Shown in pieces: positions 27,601 to 37,047 of a stretch of 64,000 bases of DNA. Each line of letters begins with the position of its first letter. Position 1 is the stretch's first letter. The notes beneath the pieces are model-generated. The model was not told the origin of the DNA. It worked only from the letters and a program-made list of their open reading frames with translations, and searched no databases. The stretch is from Allobosea sp. (GTDB lineage: Bacteria > Pseudomonadota > Alphaproteobacteria > Rhizobiales > Beijerinckiaceae), in contig NZ_JAUYTP010000029.1 in assembly GCF_030695125.1 (NCBI RefSeq), positions 124,001 through 188,000 on the forward strand. The letters run 5' to 3'. Position numbers and translations under genes: made by a program.

Positions 27601-29853
27601 ACTGGCGCCCGGGCCGGCGAGGACGCCTTCGTCACGGTCGCCGCCGTCGACGTCGGCATCCTCAACCTGACCCGCTTCGAAAGCCCCGATCCGAGCAAGT
27701 TCTTCTTCGGCCAGCGCCAGATCGGGCACGAGCTGCGCGACCTCTATGGCTATCTCATCGACGGCATGCAGGGCACGCGCGGCGCGATCCGCAGCGGCGG
27801 CGACGCCGCCCCCTCCCTCGAAGGCGAGAAGCCGACGCAGGAGCCGGTCGCCCGCTATTCCGGCGTGGTCAAGGTCGGCCCCGACGGGATCGCGAAGGTC
27901 GATTTCGAGCTGCCGGCCTTCAATGGCTCGCTGCGCGTCATGGCGGTCGCCTGGTCGGCCGGCCGCACCGGCCAGGCCAGCACGGAGGTCATCGTGCGCG
28001 ATCCGGTGGTCGCGCAGGCGACGCTGCCGCGCTTCCTCGCCATCGGCGACCAGTCGCGCTTCCACCTCTCCATCGACAATGTCGAGGGCCCGGCCGGCCC
28101 CTATCTCGTCGATCTCGACATTCGCGGCCCGGTGCTGGTGCCGACCGACGCGACCCGCCGGACTATCCAGCTCGCCGCCGGGGCCAAGGCCCAGATGACG
28201 ATCCCCGTCACGGCCGCAGGCCTCGGCCGCGCCGAGTTCGATGTCCGCATCAGCGGACCCGGCGGCGTCGGGACCGTGCAGAACCTCGCCGTCCGCGTGC
28301 AGCCCTCCGCGGCCACGATCGCGCGCCGGATCGTGCGCCCGATCCCCGGTAATGGCGGCGCGATCACGGTCTCGGCCGATCTTCTGGCCGATCTGGTGCC
28401 CGGCTCCGGCCAGGTCTCGGTCTCCGTCTCGCCGCTCGCCTCGCTCGACGTGCCTGCCCTGCTCAAGGCGCTCGACCGCTACCCCTATGGCTGCACCGAA
28501 CAGACGGTGAGCCGCGCCATGCCGCTGCTCCATGTCAACCGGCTCGCCTCGCTCGAGCATCTCGCGCTCGACGCCAATGCCGATGAGCGGGTCCAGACCG
28601 CGATCGAGCGCGTGCTCGCCCGCCAGGGCGCCAACGGCTCCTTCGGGCTCTGGGGCGTCGGCGGCGACGATCTCTGGCTCGACGCCTTCACGGCGGACTT
28701 CCTGACGCGGGCCCGCGAGCGTCAGTTCCCGGTGCCGCAGACCGCCTTCAATCTCGCGCTCGACCGGCTGCGCAACCAGGTCGTCAACACCGGCGAGATC
28801 GTCAAGGAAGACGCGGCCGGCATCGCCTATGCGCTCTATGTGCTCGCCCGCAACGGCCGCCCGGTGATGGGCGATCTGCGCTATCTCGCCGACAACAAGC
28901 TCGCCGATTTCGCCACACCCATGGCCCGCGCCCAGATCGGTGCGGCGCTCTCGGCGCTCGGCGATCGCGGCCGCGGCCGCGCCGCTTTCGTCAGCGCGCT
29001 CGCCGGGCTGCAGGAGCGCGGCGACGACAGCCTGTCGCGGCCCGATTACGGCTCGCGACTGCGCGACGGCGCGGCGGTTCTGGCGCTGATCGCGGAATCG
29101 TCCGGCGACCGGGCCGAGATCGGCCGCGCCGCCGCCATCCTCGACGGCGCCCGCAACGCGGCCCGCTCCACCTCGACGCAGGAGCAGGCCTGGATGGTGC
29201 TCGCCGCCCAGGCGATGGCGAAGGACGCCGAAGGCATGACGTTGACCGTCGACGGCACGGAGCGGAAGGGGCCGCTCTACCGCACCCTTTCGGCTGCGGC
29301 GCTGGAACAGAAGCCGCTGACGGTCGCCAACCCCGCCGCCGCGACCGCCCAGGCGGTCATCACCGTCGCGGGCATCCCGACCGGCGCGGAGCCGGCGCTC
29401 AACCAGGGTTTCGGACTGGAGCGCGTGATCTACACGATGAAGGGCGAGAGGGCCGACCCGGCCCGCCTGCGCCAGAACGAGCGCTATGTCGTGGCGCTCA
29501 CGGTCACCGAGCCAGCCAGCCGCTATGGCCGTCTGCTGCTGGTCGATCCCGTCCCCGCCGGGCTTGAGATCGAGAACGCCAACCTGACCGAGGGCGCCTC
29601 CGTCGCCGGCCTCGACTGGCTGAAGCAGGAGGTCTACCCGGTCCATACCGAGGCGCGCGACGACCGCTACGTCGCCGCCTTCGAGCGCTCGGGCGGCAAC
29701 GACCAGAAGCTCGTCTACACGGTCGCCTACATCGCCCGCGCCGTCTCGCCCGGCCGCTATGTGGCGCCTGCCGCCATCATCGAGGACATGTACCGTCCCG
29801 ACCGCTTCGGGCGGACGGCCTTCGGCACGGTGGACATCGCCTCGGCGCGGTGA
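24604..29853 (+). CDS. bacterial alpha-2-macroglobulin
   Basis: 1749 residues. A Sec signal peptide (1 to ~21, 'HPAFAQ') without lipobox cysteine suggests a soluble periplasmic protein. Macroglobulin-like beta domains precede a bait region and the thioester domain, whose 'YPYGCTEQT' (Cys1297, Gln1300) is the canonical CXEQ. The protein traps proteases by covalent thioester capture. It is followed by pbpC, the usual partner in proteobacteria, suggesting defence of the envelope during cell-wall repair. GGAGGAA 7 nt before ATG 24604 fixes the start over ATG 24598. Confidence 0.95.
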   Translation: MRLLPRLALVLGLSLAAHPAFAQKAYVRNDLAADGQRLEERLKREVSAGARSAADLVRTGEAALARGDARAALPQANAAVVAEPASAAGWRLMARAANAIEPRDYRERWELRERAISAAYLAYQRATSRNDEAASLGLLARIFEKNELWRPALTTYRLSLDLVDNASLRTAYEGLREQRGFRLTGNKVDADAASPRACFEFSEPLARGRIDFAPYVAISGGKGDFAVTAEDRQICVDGLRHGERYGFVIRQGVPSAIPDEKLLKSADYEVYVRDRTPSVRFTGKNYVLPRTGQQGVPVVSVNADRLDLEVMRIGDRNLINSVHSEDFLGQLGAYQSKQIESDKGQRVWTGSMEVKSELNKDVVTAFPVVEAVGALKPGVYVMFARPSGGRTPAPSDSDGDYDDGTTRATQWFVVSDLGLTSFSGPDGVHVLVRSLSDAAPVANAELRLLAKNNEVLATIRSDANGYARFDAGLAKGQGGNAPGLVTASLAEDYGFLDLKQTAFDLSDRGVKGRVAPAGLDAFLYTERGVYRSGETVYLTSLLRDARGVAVTGLPLTLVVKRPDGVEYRRRQVEDQGAGGRAHSIPLLSGAATGTWRVQAYADPKGPAIGEVSFLVEDYVPERLELTLSPKAPFLQAGQPAEIDVSARYLYGAPGSGLDVTGSMTIRAAGQSAIPGFAGYQVGLTDEAFEPVQSEFEESTTTDAAGKVTVTNPVAQPETNRPLEAEFTIRVGEPGGRAIARSVTLPIVPKGAAIGVRKAFKDGELGNGQTATFDVVMANGDGRRLARAGVKWTLSKVTRNYQWFFQDGRWNYEGVKSTRRVADGEVAVAEAAPARIAAPVEWGNYRLDVAADGPDATETSVSFSVGYEADKTADTPDVLDVIIDKTAYADGESLNIRLSPRFAGKATLAVITDRVVDLRTIDIATGGTTATVPVKAEWGAGAYLVVLAHRPMDAAAKRLPGRAIGLSWFSIGKESRTLALDLGAPPLVRPLSTLSLPVKVTGARAGEDAFVTVAAVDVGILNLTRFESPDPSKFFFGQRQIGHELRDLYGYLIDGMQGTRGAIRSGGDAAPSLEGEKPTQEPVARYSGVVKVGPDGIAKVDFELPAFNGSLRVMAVAWSAGRTGQASTEVIVRDPVVAQATLPRFLAIGDQSRFHLSIDNVEGPAGPYLVDLDIRGPVLVPTDATRRTIQLAAGAKAQMTIPVTAAGLGRAEFDVRISGPGGVGTVQNLAVRVQPSAATIARRIVRPIPGNGGAITVSADLLADLVPGSGQVSVSVSPLASLDVPALLKALDRYPYGCTEQTVSRAMPLLHVNRLASLEHLALDANADERVQTAIERVLARQGANGSFGLWGVGGDDLWLDAFTADFLTRARERQFPVPQTAFNLALDRLRNQVVNTGEIVKEDAAGIAYALYVLARNGRPVMGDLRYLADNKLADFATPMARAQIGAALSALGDRGRGRAAFVSALAGLQERGDDSLSRPDYGSRLRDGAAVLALIAESSGDRAEIGRAAAILDGARNAARSTSTQEQAWMVLAAQAMAKDAEGMTLTVDGTERKGPLYRTLSAAALEQKPLTVANPAAATAQAVITVAGIPTGAEPALNQGFGLERVIYTMKGERADPARLRQNERYVVALTVTEPASRYGRLLLVDPVPAGLEIENANLTEGASVAGLDWLKQEVYPVHTEARDDRYVAAFERSGGNDQKLVYTVAYIARAVSPGRYVAPAAIIEDMYRPDRFGRTAFGTVDIASAR

Positions 29854-29871
29854 TGCACGGCGATCACAATC

Positions 29872-29969
29872 CGTCATTCTCGGGCGAGGCGAAGCCGGGA
29901 CCCGAGAATTTCTCGCAGGAAGGAGCGCCCTCCCTGCCTGAGATGCTTGGGTCGAGCCCGAGCATGACG
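29872..29969. repeat. palindromic repeat, family B copy 2, overlapping the pbpC start
   Basis: 98-nt element from CGTCATTCTCGGG to GCATGACGG with the two internal hairpins of the family. The ATG at its right end (29964) is the most likely pbpC start. The repeat itself is also open in the pbpC frame, adding up to 38 codons if translated from ATG 29850. Confidence 0.85.
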
Positions 29970-32054
29970 GCGAAACGCCGCTGCTTCCGCAAGCTGAAGA
30001 TCGCAGCCGGATCGCTCGCCCTGCTCCTCACCGCCGCGACCGCCACGCTCCTCCACTATGCCGCGACCCTTCCGCCGCTCGACCTCACGGCCGCCACCGA
30101 CCGCTCGACCGTGGTGCTCGACCGCGAGGGCCGGCTGCTGCGCCCCTTCCTGACGCCTGATGGACGCTGGAAGCTCCCGGTCGGCGCGAGCGACGTCGAC
30201 CCGCGCTACCTCGCCATGCTCAAGGCCTTCGAGGACAGGCGCTTCGACAGCCATGCCGGCATCGACCCGCTCGGGCTCGTTCGCGCCGCCGGCCAGATGC
30301 TGTGGAACGGCCGCATCGTCTCCGGCGGATCGACCCTGACCATGCAGGTCGCGCGCCTGCTGGAGCCCCGCGAGGAGCGCACACTCGCGGCCAAGCTCCG
30401 GCAGGCGGTGCGCGCCATCGAACTGGAACGGCGTTTCACCAAGACGGAAGTCCTCGACCTCTACCTCACGCTCGCCCCCTTCGGCGGCAATCTCGAGGGC
30501 GTGCGGGCTGCCAGCCTCGCCTGGTTCGGCAAGGAGCCGAAGCGCCTCTCGACCGCCGAGGCCGCGCTCCTCGTCGCCCTGCCGCAATCGCCCGAGACGC
30601 GCCGGCCGGACCGCTACGTCGAGGCCGCCCGCAAGGCCCGCGACCGCGTGCTGGCCCGCGTTGAACAGGCCGGCCTCGCCACGGCCGCCGAGGTCGCGGC
30701 GGCCCGCGACGAGCCTGTCCCGACAGCGCGAAAGCCTTTCCCCAACCTCGCCCCCCATGTAGCCGAGCAGGTCGTGGCGGAAGCGCCGGCCGCCCGCAGC
30801 CATCGCCTCAGCCTCGATGCGCGGCTGCAGTCAGCGCTGGAAGCGCTGGCCCGCGACCGCAGCCTCGGCCTCAGCCCCCAGGTCTCGATCGCCATCCTCG
30901 CCGTGGACAACGAGACCGGCGAGATCCGCGCCTCGGTCGGCGGCGTCGATTACTTCGCTGCCGAGCGGGCCGGCTCGCTCGACCTGACGCGGGCGCTGCG
31001 CTCGCCGGGCTCGGCGCTGAAACCCTTCATCTACGCGCTCGCCTTCGATAACGGCATCGCCCATCCCGAGACGATGCTGGAGGATCGGCCGGCGCGCTAC
31101 GGGCTCTACGTGCCCGAGAATTTCGACATGACCTTCCAGGGCATGGTCTCGGCCCGCAAGGCGCTGCAGCTCTCGCTCAACGTGCCGGCGGTCGAGCTGC
31201 TCTCGGCGCTCGGCCCGCAACGCTTCCTGTCGCGACTGCGCGATGCCGGGGTTGCGGTCGCCATGCCCCGGGAAGGTGGCGCGCCCGGCCTCGCCGTCGG
31301 GCTCGGCGGTCTCGGCATCACCCTGCAGGACCTGACGCGGCTGTATGTCGGGCTCGCGAGGGGCGGGGATGTCGCGCCGTTGCGGGTGCGGGCGCAGGAC
31401 GGGGGCGCACCCTCGCCGCGCCTCGTCGAACCCGTCGCCGCCTGGTATGTCGCCGACACGCTGCTGGGCGCCCCGCCGCCGCTCAATGCCGTTCCCGGCC
31501 GCATCGCCTTCAAGACCGGCACCTCCTATGGCTATCGCGACGCCTGGGCGGTGGGCTTCGACCGCAAGCATACGATCGGCGTCTGGGTCGGCCGCGCCGA
31601 CAACGGCGCGGTGCCCGGCCTCGTCGGGCGCGTCGTCGCCGCGCCCATCCTGTTCGACGCCTTCGCCCGGCTCGGCCTCGATCCGCGCCCCTTCCCGCAG
31701 CCGCCAGACAGCATCGTCGCGACATCGGCCCATCTGCCGCCGCCGCTGCGCCATCTGCGCCAGGACGTGCCCAAGACCATGGCCGCGATGACGACGCCGT
31801 CGCTGAGGCTCGCCTTCCCGCCCGAAGGCGCGCGCATCGATCTCGCCGCCTCGGCCGCCGACGGCCGGCCCGAGCTCAACCTCAAGGTCGCGGGCGGCGC
31901 GCCGCCCTACACCTGGCTCGTCGACGGCGCCCCGATCCTCAGCCCGACACGGCGTCGCGAAGCGATCTGGCAGCCGCCGGGCAAAGGGTTCCTGAGGATC
32001 TCGGTGATCGACGGCACCGGCGCCAGCGAAAGCGTCTCGGTGCGACTGCAATAG
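29964..32054 (+). CDS. pbpC: penicillin-binding protein 1C
   Basis: 696 residues. Membrane anchor at ~13-35, glycosyltransferase GT51 domain with 'FEDRRFDSHAGIDP' (catalytic Glu near 89) and 'GGSTLTMQVARLL', transpeptidase domain with 'SALK', 'SLN' and 'KTGTSYGYRDAW', and a C-terminal BiPBP_C beta domain. It polymerises and may crosslink peptidoglycan. It pairs with the alpha-2-macroglobulin gene 110 nt upstream. ATG 29964 gives a normal short cytoplasmic tail; an upstream ATG at 29850 overlapping the previous stop would add residues encoded by a palindromic repeat. Confidence 0.93.
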   Translation: MTAKRRCFRKLKIAAGSLALLLTAATATLLHYAATLPPLDLTAATDRSTVVLDREGRLLRPFLTPDGRWKLPVGASDVDPRYLAMLKAFEDRRFDSHAGIDPLGLVRAAGQMLWNGRIVSGGSTLTMQVARLLEPREERTLAAKLRQAVRAIELERRFTKTEVLDLYLTLAPFGGNLEGVRAASLAWFGKEPKRLSTAEAALLVALPQSPETRRPDRYVEAARKARDRVLARVEQAGLATAAEVAAARDEPVPTARKPFPNLAPHVAEQVVAEAPAARSHRLSLDARLQSALEALARDRSLGLSPQVSIAILAVDNETGEIRASVGGVDYFAAERAGSLDLTRALRSPGSALKPFIYALAFDNGIAHPETMLEDRPARYGLYVPENFDMTFQGMVSARKALQLSLNVPAVELLSALGPQRFLSRLRDAGVAVAMPREGGAPGLAVGLGGLGITLQDLTRLYVGLARGGDVAPLRVRAQDGGAPSPRLVEPVAAWYVADTLLGAPPPLNAVPGRIAFKTGTSYGYRDAWAVGFDRKHTIGVWVGRADNGAVPGLVGRVVAAPILFDAFARLGLDPRPFPQPPDSIVATSAHLPPPLRHLRQDVPKTMAAMTTPSLRLAFPPEGARIDLAASAADGRPELNLKVAGGAPPYTWLVDGAPILSPTRRREAIWQPPGKGFLRISVIDGTGASESVSVRLQ

Positions 32055-32062
32055 CAGCCGTT

Positions 32063-32170
32063 CGTCATGCTCGGGCTTGACCCGAGCATCTCACGGTTCG
32101 CGAACGGCCCGACCGTGCCAGCGCGGCCTGAGATTCTCGGGTCTGCGCTTCGCTGCGCCCGAGAATGACG
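32063..32170. repeat. palindromic repeat, family B copy 3 (inverted orientation)
   Basis: 108-nt element starting with CGTCATGCTCGGG / CCCGAGCAT and ending with CTCGGG...CCCGAGAATGACG, so the two hairpins appear in the reverse order to 29872-29969. It lies between the convergent pbpC and RND pump genes and may terminate both. Confidence 0.85.
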
Positions 32171-32178
32171 TGGGGCCC

Positions 32179-35100
32179 TTACTCCGCCGGCTGCGGATGC
32201 GCCGCCGGCGTCTCCTTCACCGCATGCCCATGCACCGAGCGCTTCTTGCTCGCGAGGTAGGAATAGGCGACCGGCACCACATAGAGCGTCAGGAACGTGC
32301 CGAAGGTCATGCCGCCGACGATGACCCAGCCGATCTGCGAGCGGCTTTCGGCGCCGGCGCCGGTCGCAAGCGCCAGCGGCACCGCGCCAAGCACCATCGC
32401 CCCCGTCGTCATCAGGATCGGGCGCAGCCGGAGCTCGGCCGCCTCGACCAGGGCCTCGACCATCTCCTTGCCCTCCTCCCGAAGCTGGTTGGTGAACTCC
32501 AGGATCAGGATTCCGTGCTTGGTGATGAGGCCAACAAGCGTGATCAGCCCGATCTGGCTGTAGACGTTCATCGTGCCGCCGGTGAAATACAGCGCCGCCA
32601 GCGCGCCGGTCAGCGAGAGCGGCACCGAGACCATGATCACGATCGGGTCGATAAAGCTCTCGAACTGCGCCGCCAGCACGAGATAGATGAAGCCCAGCGC
32701 CAGCAGGAAGACGATGGCGATCGAGGCGCCCGACTGCTTGAACTCGCGGCTCTGGCCGCCATAGTCGATCTGCACCGTCTTCGGCAGCACCTTGGCGGCC
32801 GCCTGTTCGAGAACCGTCAGTGCGTCACCCAGAGAATAGCCCGGCGCGGGAACGGCGGTGATGGTCGCCGAGCGGAGCTGGTTGAAGCGGATCAACTCCT
32901 TGGGCGCGACCCCCTCCTCGACCGTGACGAGGCTCGACAACTGCACGACGGCGCCGCCACGACCGAGCAGATAGATCGACTGCAGCGCCTGAGGCGTGTT
33001 GCGGTCCTCGCCCGCGACCTGAATGACGACATCGTACTGCTCGCCATTCATGTTGAAGCGGGTGACCTGCCGTCCGCCGAGCAGCGTCTCCATCGTCCGG
33101 CCGATCACATCGACGCCGACCCCGAGGTCGGCCGCGCGCTGCCGGTCGATCGAGACCTTGATCTGCGGCTTGTCGAGGATGAGGTTGGACTCGACGTTGG
33201 TGAGAGCCGGCGAGCCGGCGACCTCTGCGATGACGGCATCGACATAGTCCTTGATCTGGACGTAGGATTCCGACGAGCGCAGCACGAACTCGACGGGCCG
33301 GCTGCTGGCGCCGCCCTGACCGAGCGAAGGCGGATTGGTCGCAAACAGCCTGATGCCCGGAATCTGTGACAACTCGCGGTTGATCTGCGCGACGATGTCC
33401 TGCTGCTTGCGGGTGCGCTCCTCCCACGGCTTCAGGCGCGCAAACGCGATGGCGCGCGTCACATCCGGAAAACCGACGATAACGAGATAGGTCTGCACCT
33501 CGGGAATCTTGCTGACGACCTCCTCGACGCGGCGGGCATATTCCGCCGTGAAAGCGATCGTCGCACCTTCCGGCGCGACGCCGATCGCCGTGATCGTGCC
33601 GCGATCCTCCACCGGGGCCAGCTCGGAACGCAAATTCGTGAAGAAGAAGTAGCTGGCGCCGGCAACCCCCAGCGCCACGATCACGATCAGCGGCCGGACC
33701 GACAGCGCCGCCCGCAGCGAAGCGCGATAGCCGCGCGACAGGCCGTTGAAGCCGCGCTCCATCACATTGTAGAGCCAGCTATGCGAGGTCTCGTGCTTCA
33801 ACAGCTTGGCGCACATCATCGGCGTCAGCGTCAGTGCGACGAAGCCCGACACCAGCACCGCACCCGCCAAGGTCAGCGCGAACTCGATGAAAAGCTTGCC
33901 GGTGCGGCCGGTCGAGAACGCCATCGGCGCATAGACAGCCACCAGCGTCAGCGTCATCGCGATGACGGCGAACGCGATCTCGTTGATGCCGCGGATCGCC
34001 GCCGCGTTCGATTCCATCCCGTCTTCGATATGACGGTGGACGTTCTCGAGCACGACGATGGCGTCGTCGACGACAAGCCCGATGGCCAGCACCATGGAGA
34101 GCAGGGTCAGCGTGTTGACGGTGAAGCCCAGCGCATACATCAGCGCGAACGACCCCACGAGCGAGACAGGAATGGTGACGAGCGGAATCAGCGTCGCGCG
34201 CAGCGAGCGCAGGAAGACGAAGATGATCAGGACGACCAGGACCGTCGCTTCCAGGATCGTCGTGTAGACGGCCTGGATCGAACGATCGATGAAGACCGAG
34301 CTGTCATAGGAGGTCGCGATGGTCATGCCATCCGGCAGGTCCTCGATGATCTCCGGCAGGGCCGCGCGCACGCCGCTGGAGACGTCGAGCGGATTGGCCG
34401 TGGCCTGCTTGATGATGCCGATCGTCACAGACGACTTGCCCGTGAACCACGCCGCGTTGCGCTCGGCCAGCGCGCCGAGCTCGACCTTCGCGACGTCCCG
34501 AAGCTTGACCGGGAAGCCGCTGACATCCTTGACGACGATCTGCTGGAACTGTTCCGGCGTCGTCAGCCCGGTCTGCGACAGCACCGTGAACTCGCGGTTG
34601 TTGCTCTCGATCCGGCCTGACGGGATCTCGACGTTCTGGGCGCGGACCGCCGCCTCGATTTCCTGGACGGTGATGTTGTAGGCCGACATCCGGGCGCGAT
34701 CGAGCCAGATCCGCATGGCGTAGCGCCGCTCGCCGCGAATCTGCACCTCGGCCACGCCAGTGATGTTCTGGACGCGGTCGGTGATGAAGCGATCGGCGAA
34801 GTCGGTCAGCTCAAGCGGGTTGTGGCGCGAACTGACCAGCGAGAGAAACAGGATGGGCTGGGCGTCGGCCTCGACCTTGGCGATGATCGGCTCGTCGATC
34901 TCGGTCGGCATGCGCCCGCGCACGCGGCTGACGCGGTCGCGCACATCCGAGGCGGCGACGTCGGGATCGACGTCGGGCCGGAAGCGCACGGAAATGTTGC
35001 TCTGCTCCTGGCGGCTGGTCGAGGAGATGATCTCGATGCCCTCGATCCCGGCGATCGAGTTTTCGAGGATCTGCGTGACCTGCGTCTCGATGATCTCGGC

Positions 35101-35265
35101 GCTGGCGCCGGAATAGACCGTGCGGACGGAGACGACGGGCTCGTCGATGTTGGGATATTCGCGCACCGTCAGCCGCGTATAGGAGACCGCGCCAACCAGC
35201 AGAACGAGCAGGCTCAGCACCGTCGAGAGGACGGGCCGGCGAACGAAGAGTTCGAACAGGCTCAT
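32179..35265 (-). CDS. RND multidrug efflux pump permease (HAE1 family)
   Basis: 1028 residues, full-length AcrB-type inner-membrane pump. The N terminus 'FVRRPVLSTVLSLLVLLVGA', the proton-relay region 'AIGLVVDDAIVVLENVHRH' in TM4 and the second repeat 'LITLVGLITKHGILILEFTN' are visible, with two large periplasmic loops. It exports substrates by proton antiport with the adaptor encoded just upstream. It overlaps the adaptor stop by 4 nt. No outer-membrane channel gene is adjacent, so it probably borrows a TolC-like protein. Confidence 0.95.
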   Translation of the reverse strand: MSLFELFVRRPVLSTVLSLLVLLVGAVSYTRLTVREYPNIDEPVVSVRTVYSGASAEIIETQVTQILENSIAGIEGIEIISSTSRQEQSNISVRFRPDVDPDVAASDVRDRVSRVRGRMPTEIDEPIIAKVEADAQPILFLSLVSSRHNPLELTDFADRFITDRVQNITGVAEVQIRGERRYAMRIWLDRARMSAYNITVQEIEAAVRAQNVEIPSGRIESNNREFTVLSQTGLTTPEQFQQIVVKDVSGFPVKLRDVAKVELGALAERNAAWFTGKSSVTIGIIKQATANPLDVSSGVRAALPEIIEDLPDGMTIATSYDSSVFIDRSIQAVYTTILEATVLVVLIIFVFLRSLRATLIPLVTIPVSLVGSFALMYALGFTVNTLTLLSMVLAIGLVVDDAIVVLENVHRHIEDGMESNAAAIRGINEIAFAVIAMTLTLVAVYAPMAFSTGRTGKLFIEFALTLAGAVLVSGFVALTLTPMMCAKLLKHETSHSWLYNVMERGFNGLSRGYRASLRAALSVRPLIVIVALGVAGASYFFFTNLRSELAPVEDRGTITAIGVAPEGATIAFTAEYARRVEEVVSKIPEVQTYLVIVGFPDVTRAIAFARLKPWEERTRKQQDIVAQINRELSQIPGIRLFATNPPSLGQGGASSRPVEFVLRSSESYVQIKDYVDAVIAEVAGSPALTNVESNLILDKPQIKVSIDRQRAADLGVGVDVIGRTMETLLGGRQVTRFNMNGEQYDVVIQVAGEDRNTPQALQSIYLLGRGGAVVQLSSLVTVEEGVAPKELIRFNQLRSATITAVPAPGYSLGDALTVLEQAAAKVLPKTVQIDYGGQSREFKQSGASIAIVFLLALGFIYLVLAAQFESFIDPIVIMVSVPLSLTGALAALYFTGGTMNVYSQIGLITLVGLITKHGILILEFTNQLREEGKEMVEALVEAAELRLRPILMTTGAMVLGAVPLALATGAGAESRSQIGWVIVGGMTFGTFLTLYVVPVAYSYLASKKRSVHGHAVKETPAAHPQPAE

Positions 35266-36374
35266 GGCTGCGGGCTCGAAGGTGCGCCGGGCAGGGCGCT
35301 GGTCTGCACCGGCGGCTGCGCGTTCTTGATCGACACCGTCGCGCCTTCACGCAGCCTCATCTGGCCCGAGCTGACGACCTGCATCTGCGGCGTCAGTCCC
35401 TTCACGATTTCGACCTTGCCGGGCAGGCGCTTGCCGAGTTCGACGGGGACGCGCTTGGCCTTCCCGTTTTCGACGATGTAGACGATCTTGCCGACGCCAT
35501 CGGGCACCACGGCCGATTCAGGGATCAGCATCGCGTTCTCCCGCCGGTCGACGACGATGGTGACGCGGGCAAACAGGCCGGGCTTGAGAACGAGATCGGC
35601 ATTGGGAACGGTGGCGCGCAGCCTGATCGCGCGGCCATTGACGTCGACCACGGGGTCGACGGCGAAAATCTGCCCCCGGAAATCGGCGCCCGGCACGGCA
35701 TCGACCTTCAGGCTGATCGTCTGGCCGACCTTGACCTGCCCCAGGAAGATTTCCGGCACCCGAAAATCGACCTTGATCGGATCGATATTGGTCAGTGTGA
35801 TCAGCTGCTTGCCCACCGCGACATAGTCGCCGACGCTGACCGAACGCAGCCCGACCACGCCGTTGAACGGCGCCATGATCGCCGACTGGGCGAGCTTGGC
35901 CTGCGCGAGCTGGATGCGGGCTTCGCTGGACGCGAGCTGCGCGGTGGCCTGCTCGAGCGCGACCTGCGTGCCCGCGCCGCGCTGAACGAGCGACTGATTG
36001 CGCTGGAACGTGTCGCGCGCGAGGCTGAGATCGGCCTGGAGCTGCTTGAGTTCGGCATCAAGGATCGCCGTGTCGAGCTTGACCAGCAACTGCCCCTTCT
36101 CGACGCGCTGGCCCTCGCGGAAGCCGAGCGCGATGACACGGCCGGCGATCTCGGGCGCGATCACCACGGATTCGTCGGCCGCCAGCGTCCCCAGCGCCTC
36201 GACCTCCTCGTTGACCGTCGCCCGCTCGATCCTGGCGACCTCCACGGGAACGGGCCCCCGCGCGGCTGGCGCGGTAGCCTGGACAGGCCCGCGGCCAGGC
36301 TTGAACTGCTGGTAGCCATAATAGCCGCCACCGGCGAGACCGGCGATCAGGAGCAGATAGGCAAACAATTTCAT
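35262..36374 (-). CDS. RND efflux periplasmic adaptor (membrane fusion protein)
   Basis: 370 residues. N-terminal membrane anchor ('LFAYLLLIAGLAGGGYYGY'), lipoyl half-motif 'VIAPEIAGRVIALGFREGQR' and 'VEKGQLLVKLD', alpha-helical hairpin at ~105-165, second lipoyl half 'IMAPFNGVVGLRSVSVGDYV', then beta-barrel domain. It couples the RND permease to an outer-membrane channel. ATG 36374 gives the membrane anchor; the frame further upstream has no homologous content. A long intergenic region lies behind it, so its promoter should be there. Confidence 0.93.
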   Translation of the reverse strand: MKLFAYLLLIAGLAGGGYYGYQQFKPGRGPVQATAPAARGPVPVEVARIERATVNEEVEALGTLAADESVVIAPEIAGRVIALGFREGQRVEKGQLLVKLDTAILDAELKQLQADLSLARDTFQRNQSLVQRGAGTQVALEQATAQLASSEARIQLAQAKLAQSAIMAPFNGVVGLRSVSVGDYVAVGKQLITLTNIDPIKVDFRVPEIFLGQVKVGQTISLKVDAVPGADFRGQIFAVDPVVDVNGRAIRLRATVPNADLVLKPGLFARVTIVVDRRENAMLIPESAVVPDGVGKIVYIVENGKAKRVPVELGKRLPGKVEIVKGLTPQMQVVSSGQMRLREGATVSIKNAQPPVQTSALPGAPSSPQP

Positions 36375-36905
36375 CGAGTGGGACGCTCCGAAACCATCAT
36401 GGTGTCTTAGACTGGCGCTGATGCTTTGATAAAGACCCTGAGGGTCGGAATCATGACGGTCGCGGCGCCAGAACCCGCTGTCGCGCCCTGCAAGATGCTT
36501 GCCGCACGACCGGCGGAAACCGACGCGATACGGCATGGCAACCCGCCGAGGCCGCCCCGGTCTGGAGCAGGCCCAGCCAGCTCGCCCCCGCACCCCGCGC
36601 CCAGGCCACGCCGCGCCGGGCGCGGCGCTAAGCCGGCGAGCGACCGCAGCAGACCAATGCCCGGCAGAAGCCGTTGAATGAAAAGCATTTTTAGCAGCCC
36701 GTTCCGAAAAGGAAGAGACGGGGCGGCCTTGCCACACGGCCTTGCAGAGCCAACCGCAGGCCGTCAGCCCATCGCGATGCGCGATCGGCCTCACCATTCG
36801 AATGGGAGGATCGGACGATTGCAGCGCGCTCAGCCCAACCGCCGCCGCCACCGTCGCGAGGCCGAAATCGCCTGCATCGGGTTCGCACGACAGGGCGTTC
36901 ACAAA

Positions 36906-36933
36906 TGGGTGACGTCGTCTGGGTGACGTCGTC
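36906..36933. repeat. 14-nt perfect tandem duplication
   Basis: TGGGTGACGTCGTC occurs twice back to back. Each copy carries the palindromic core GACGTC. It could be a regulator-binding pair in the phnC/efflux intergenic region or simply a replication slip. Confidence 0.6.
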
Positions 36934-37029
36934 GCGAGCGCGCATGGCGGGGGCACCCCGCCTCGCTTGCGGAGCAGTCTCTGCGGCCAATGCGCAACCC
37001 GTGGTTCGCGGTGCGATGGCATGCCCGCA

Positions 37030-37047
37030 ATGTCACCGCCGCGTCAT
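37030..37047 (+). promoter_or_regulatory. possible Pho box upstream of phnC
   Basis: ATGTCAC-CGCC-GCGTCAT matches the PhoB consensus (two CTGTCAT heptamers with a 4-nt spacer) at five of seven positions in each half, 100 nt before the phnC start. Phosphonate genes are normally in the Pho regulon, which supports the match, but the degeneracy keeps confidence moderate. Confidence 0.4.

Noticed and set aside
27475..29877. 800-codon open frame antisense to the alpha-2-macroglobulin gene
   Set aside because: High-GC third-position bias leaves the opposite frame open; the product is Arg/Asp/Gly-rich with no domain, while the sense frame has signal peptide, macroglobulin domains and CTEQ.
36407..36990. 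Two ~95-residue minus-strand frames in the phnC upstream gap
   Set aside because: Composition typical of random GC-rich frames (Arg/Gly/Pro), no domain; kept only as part of the intergenic region entry.
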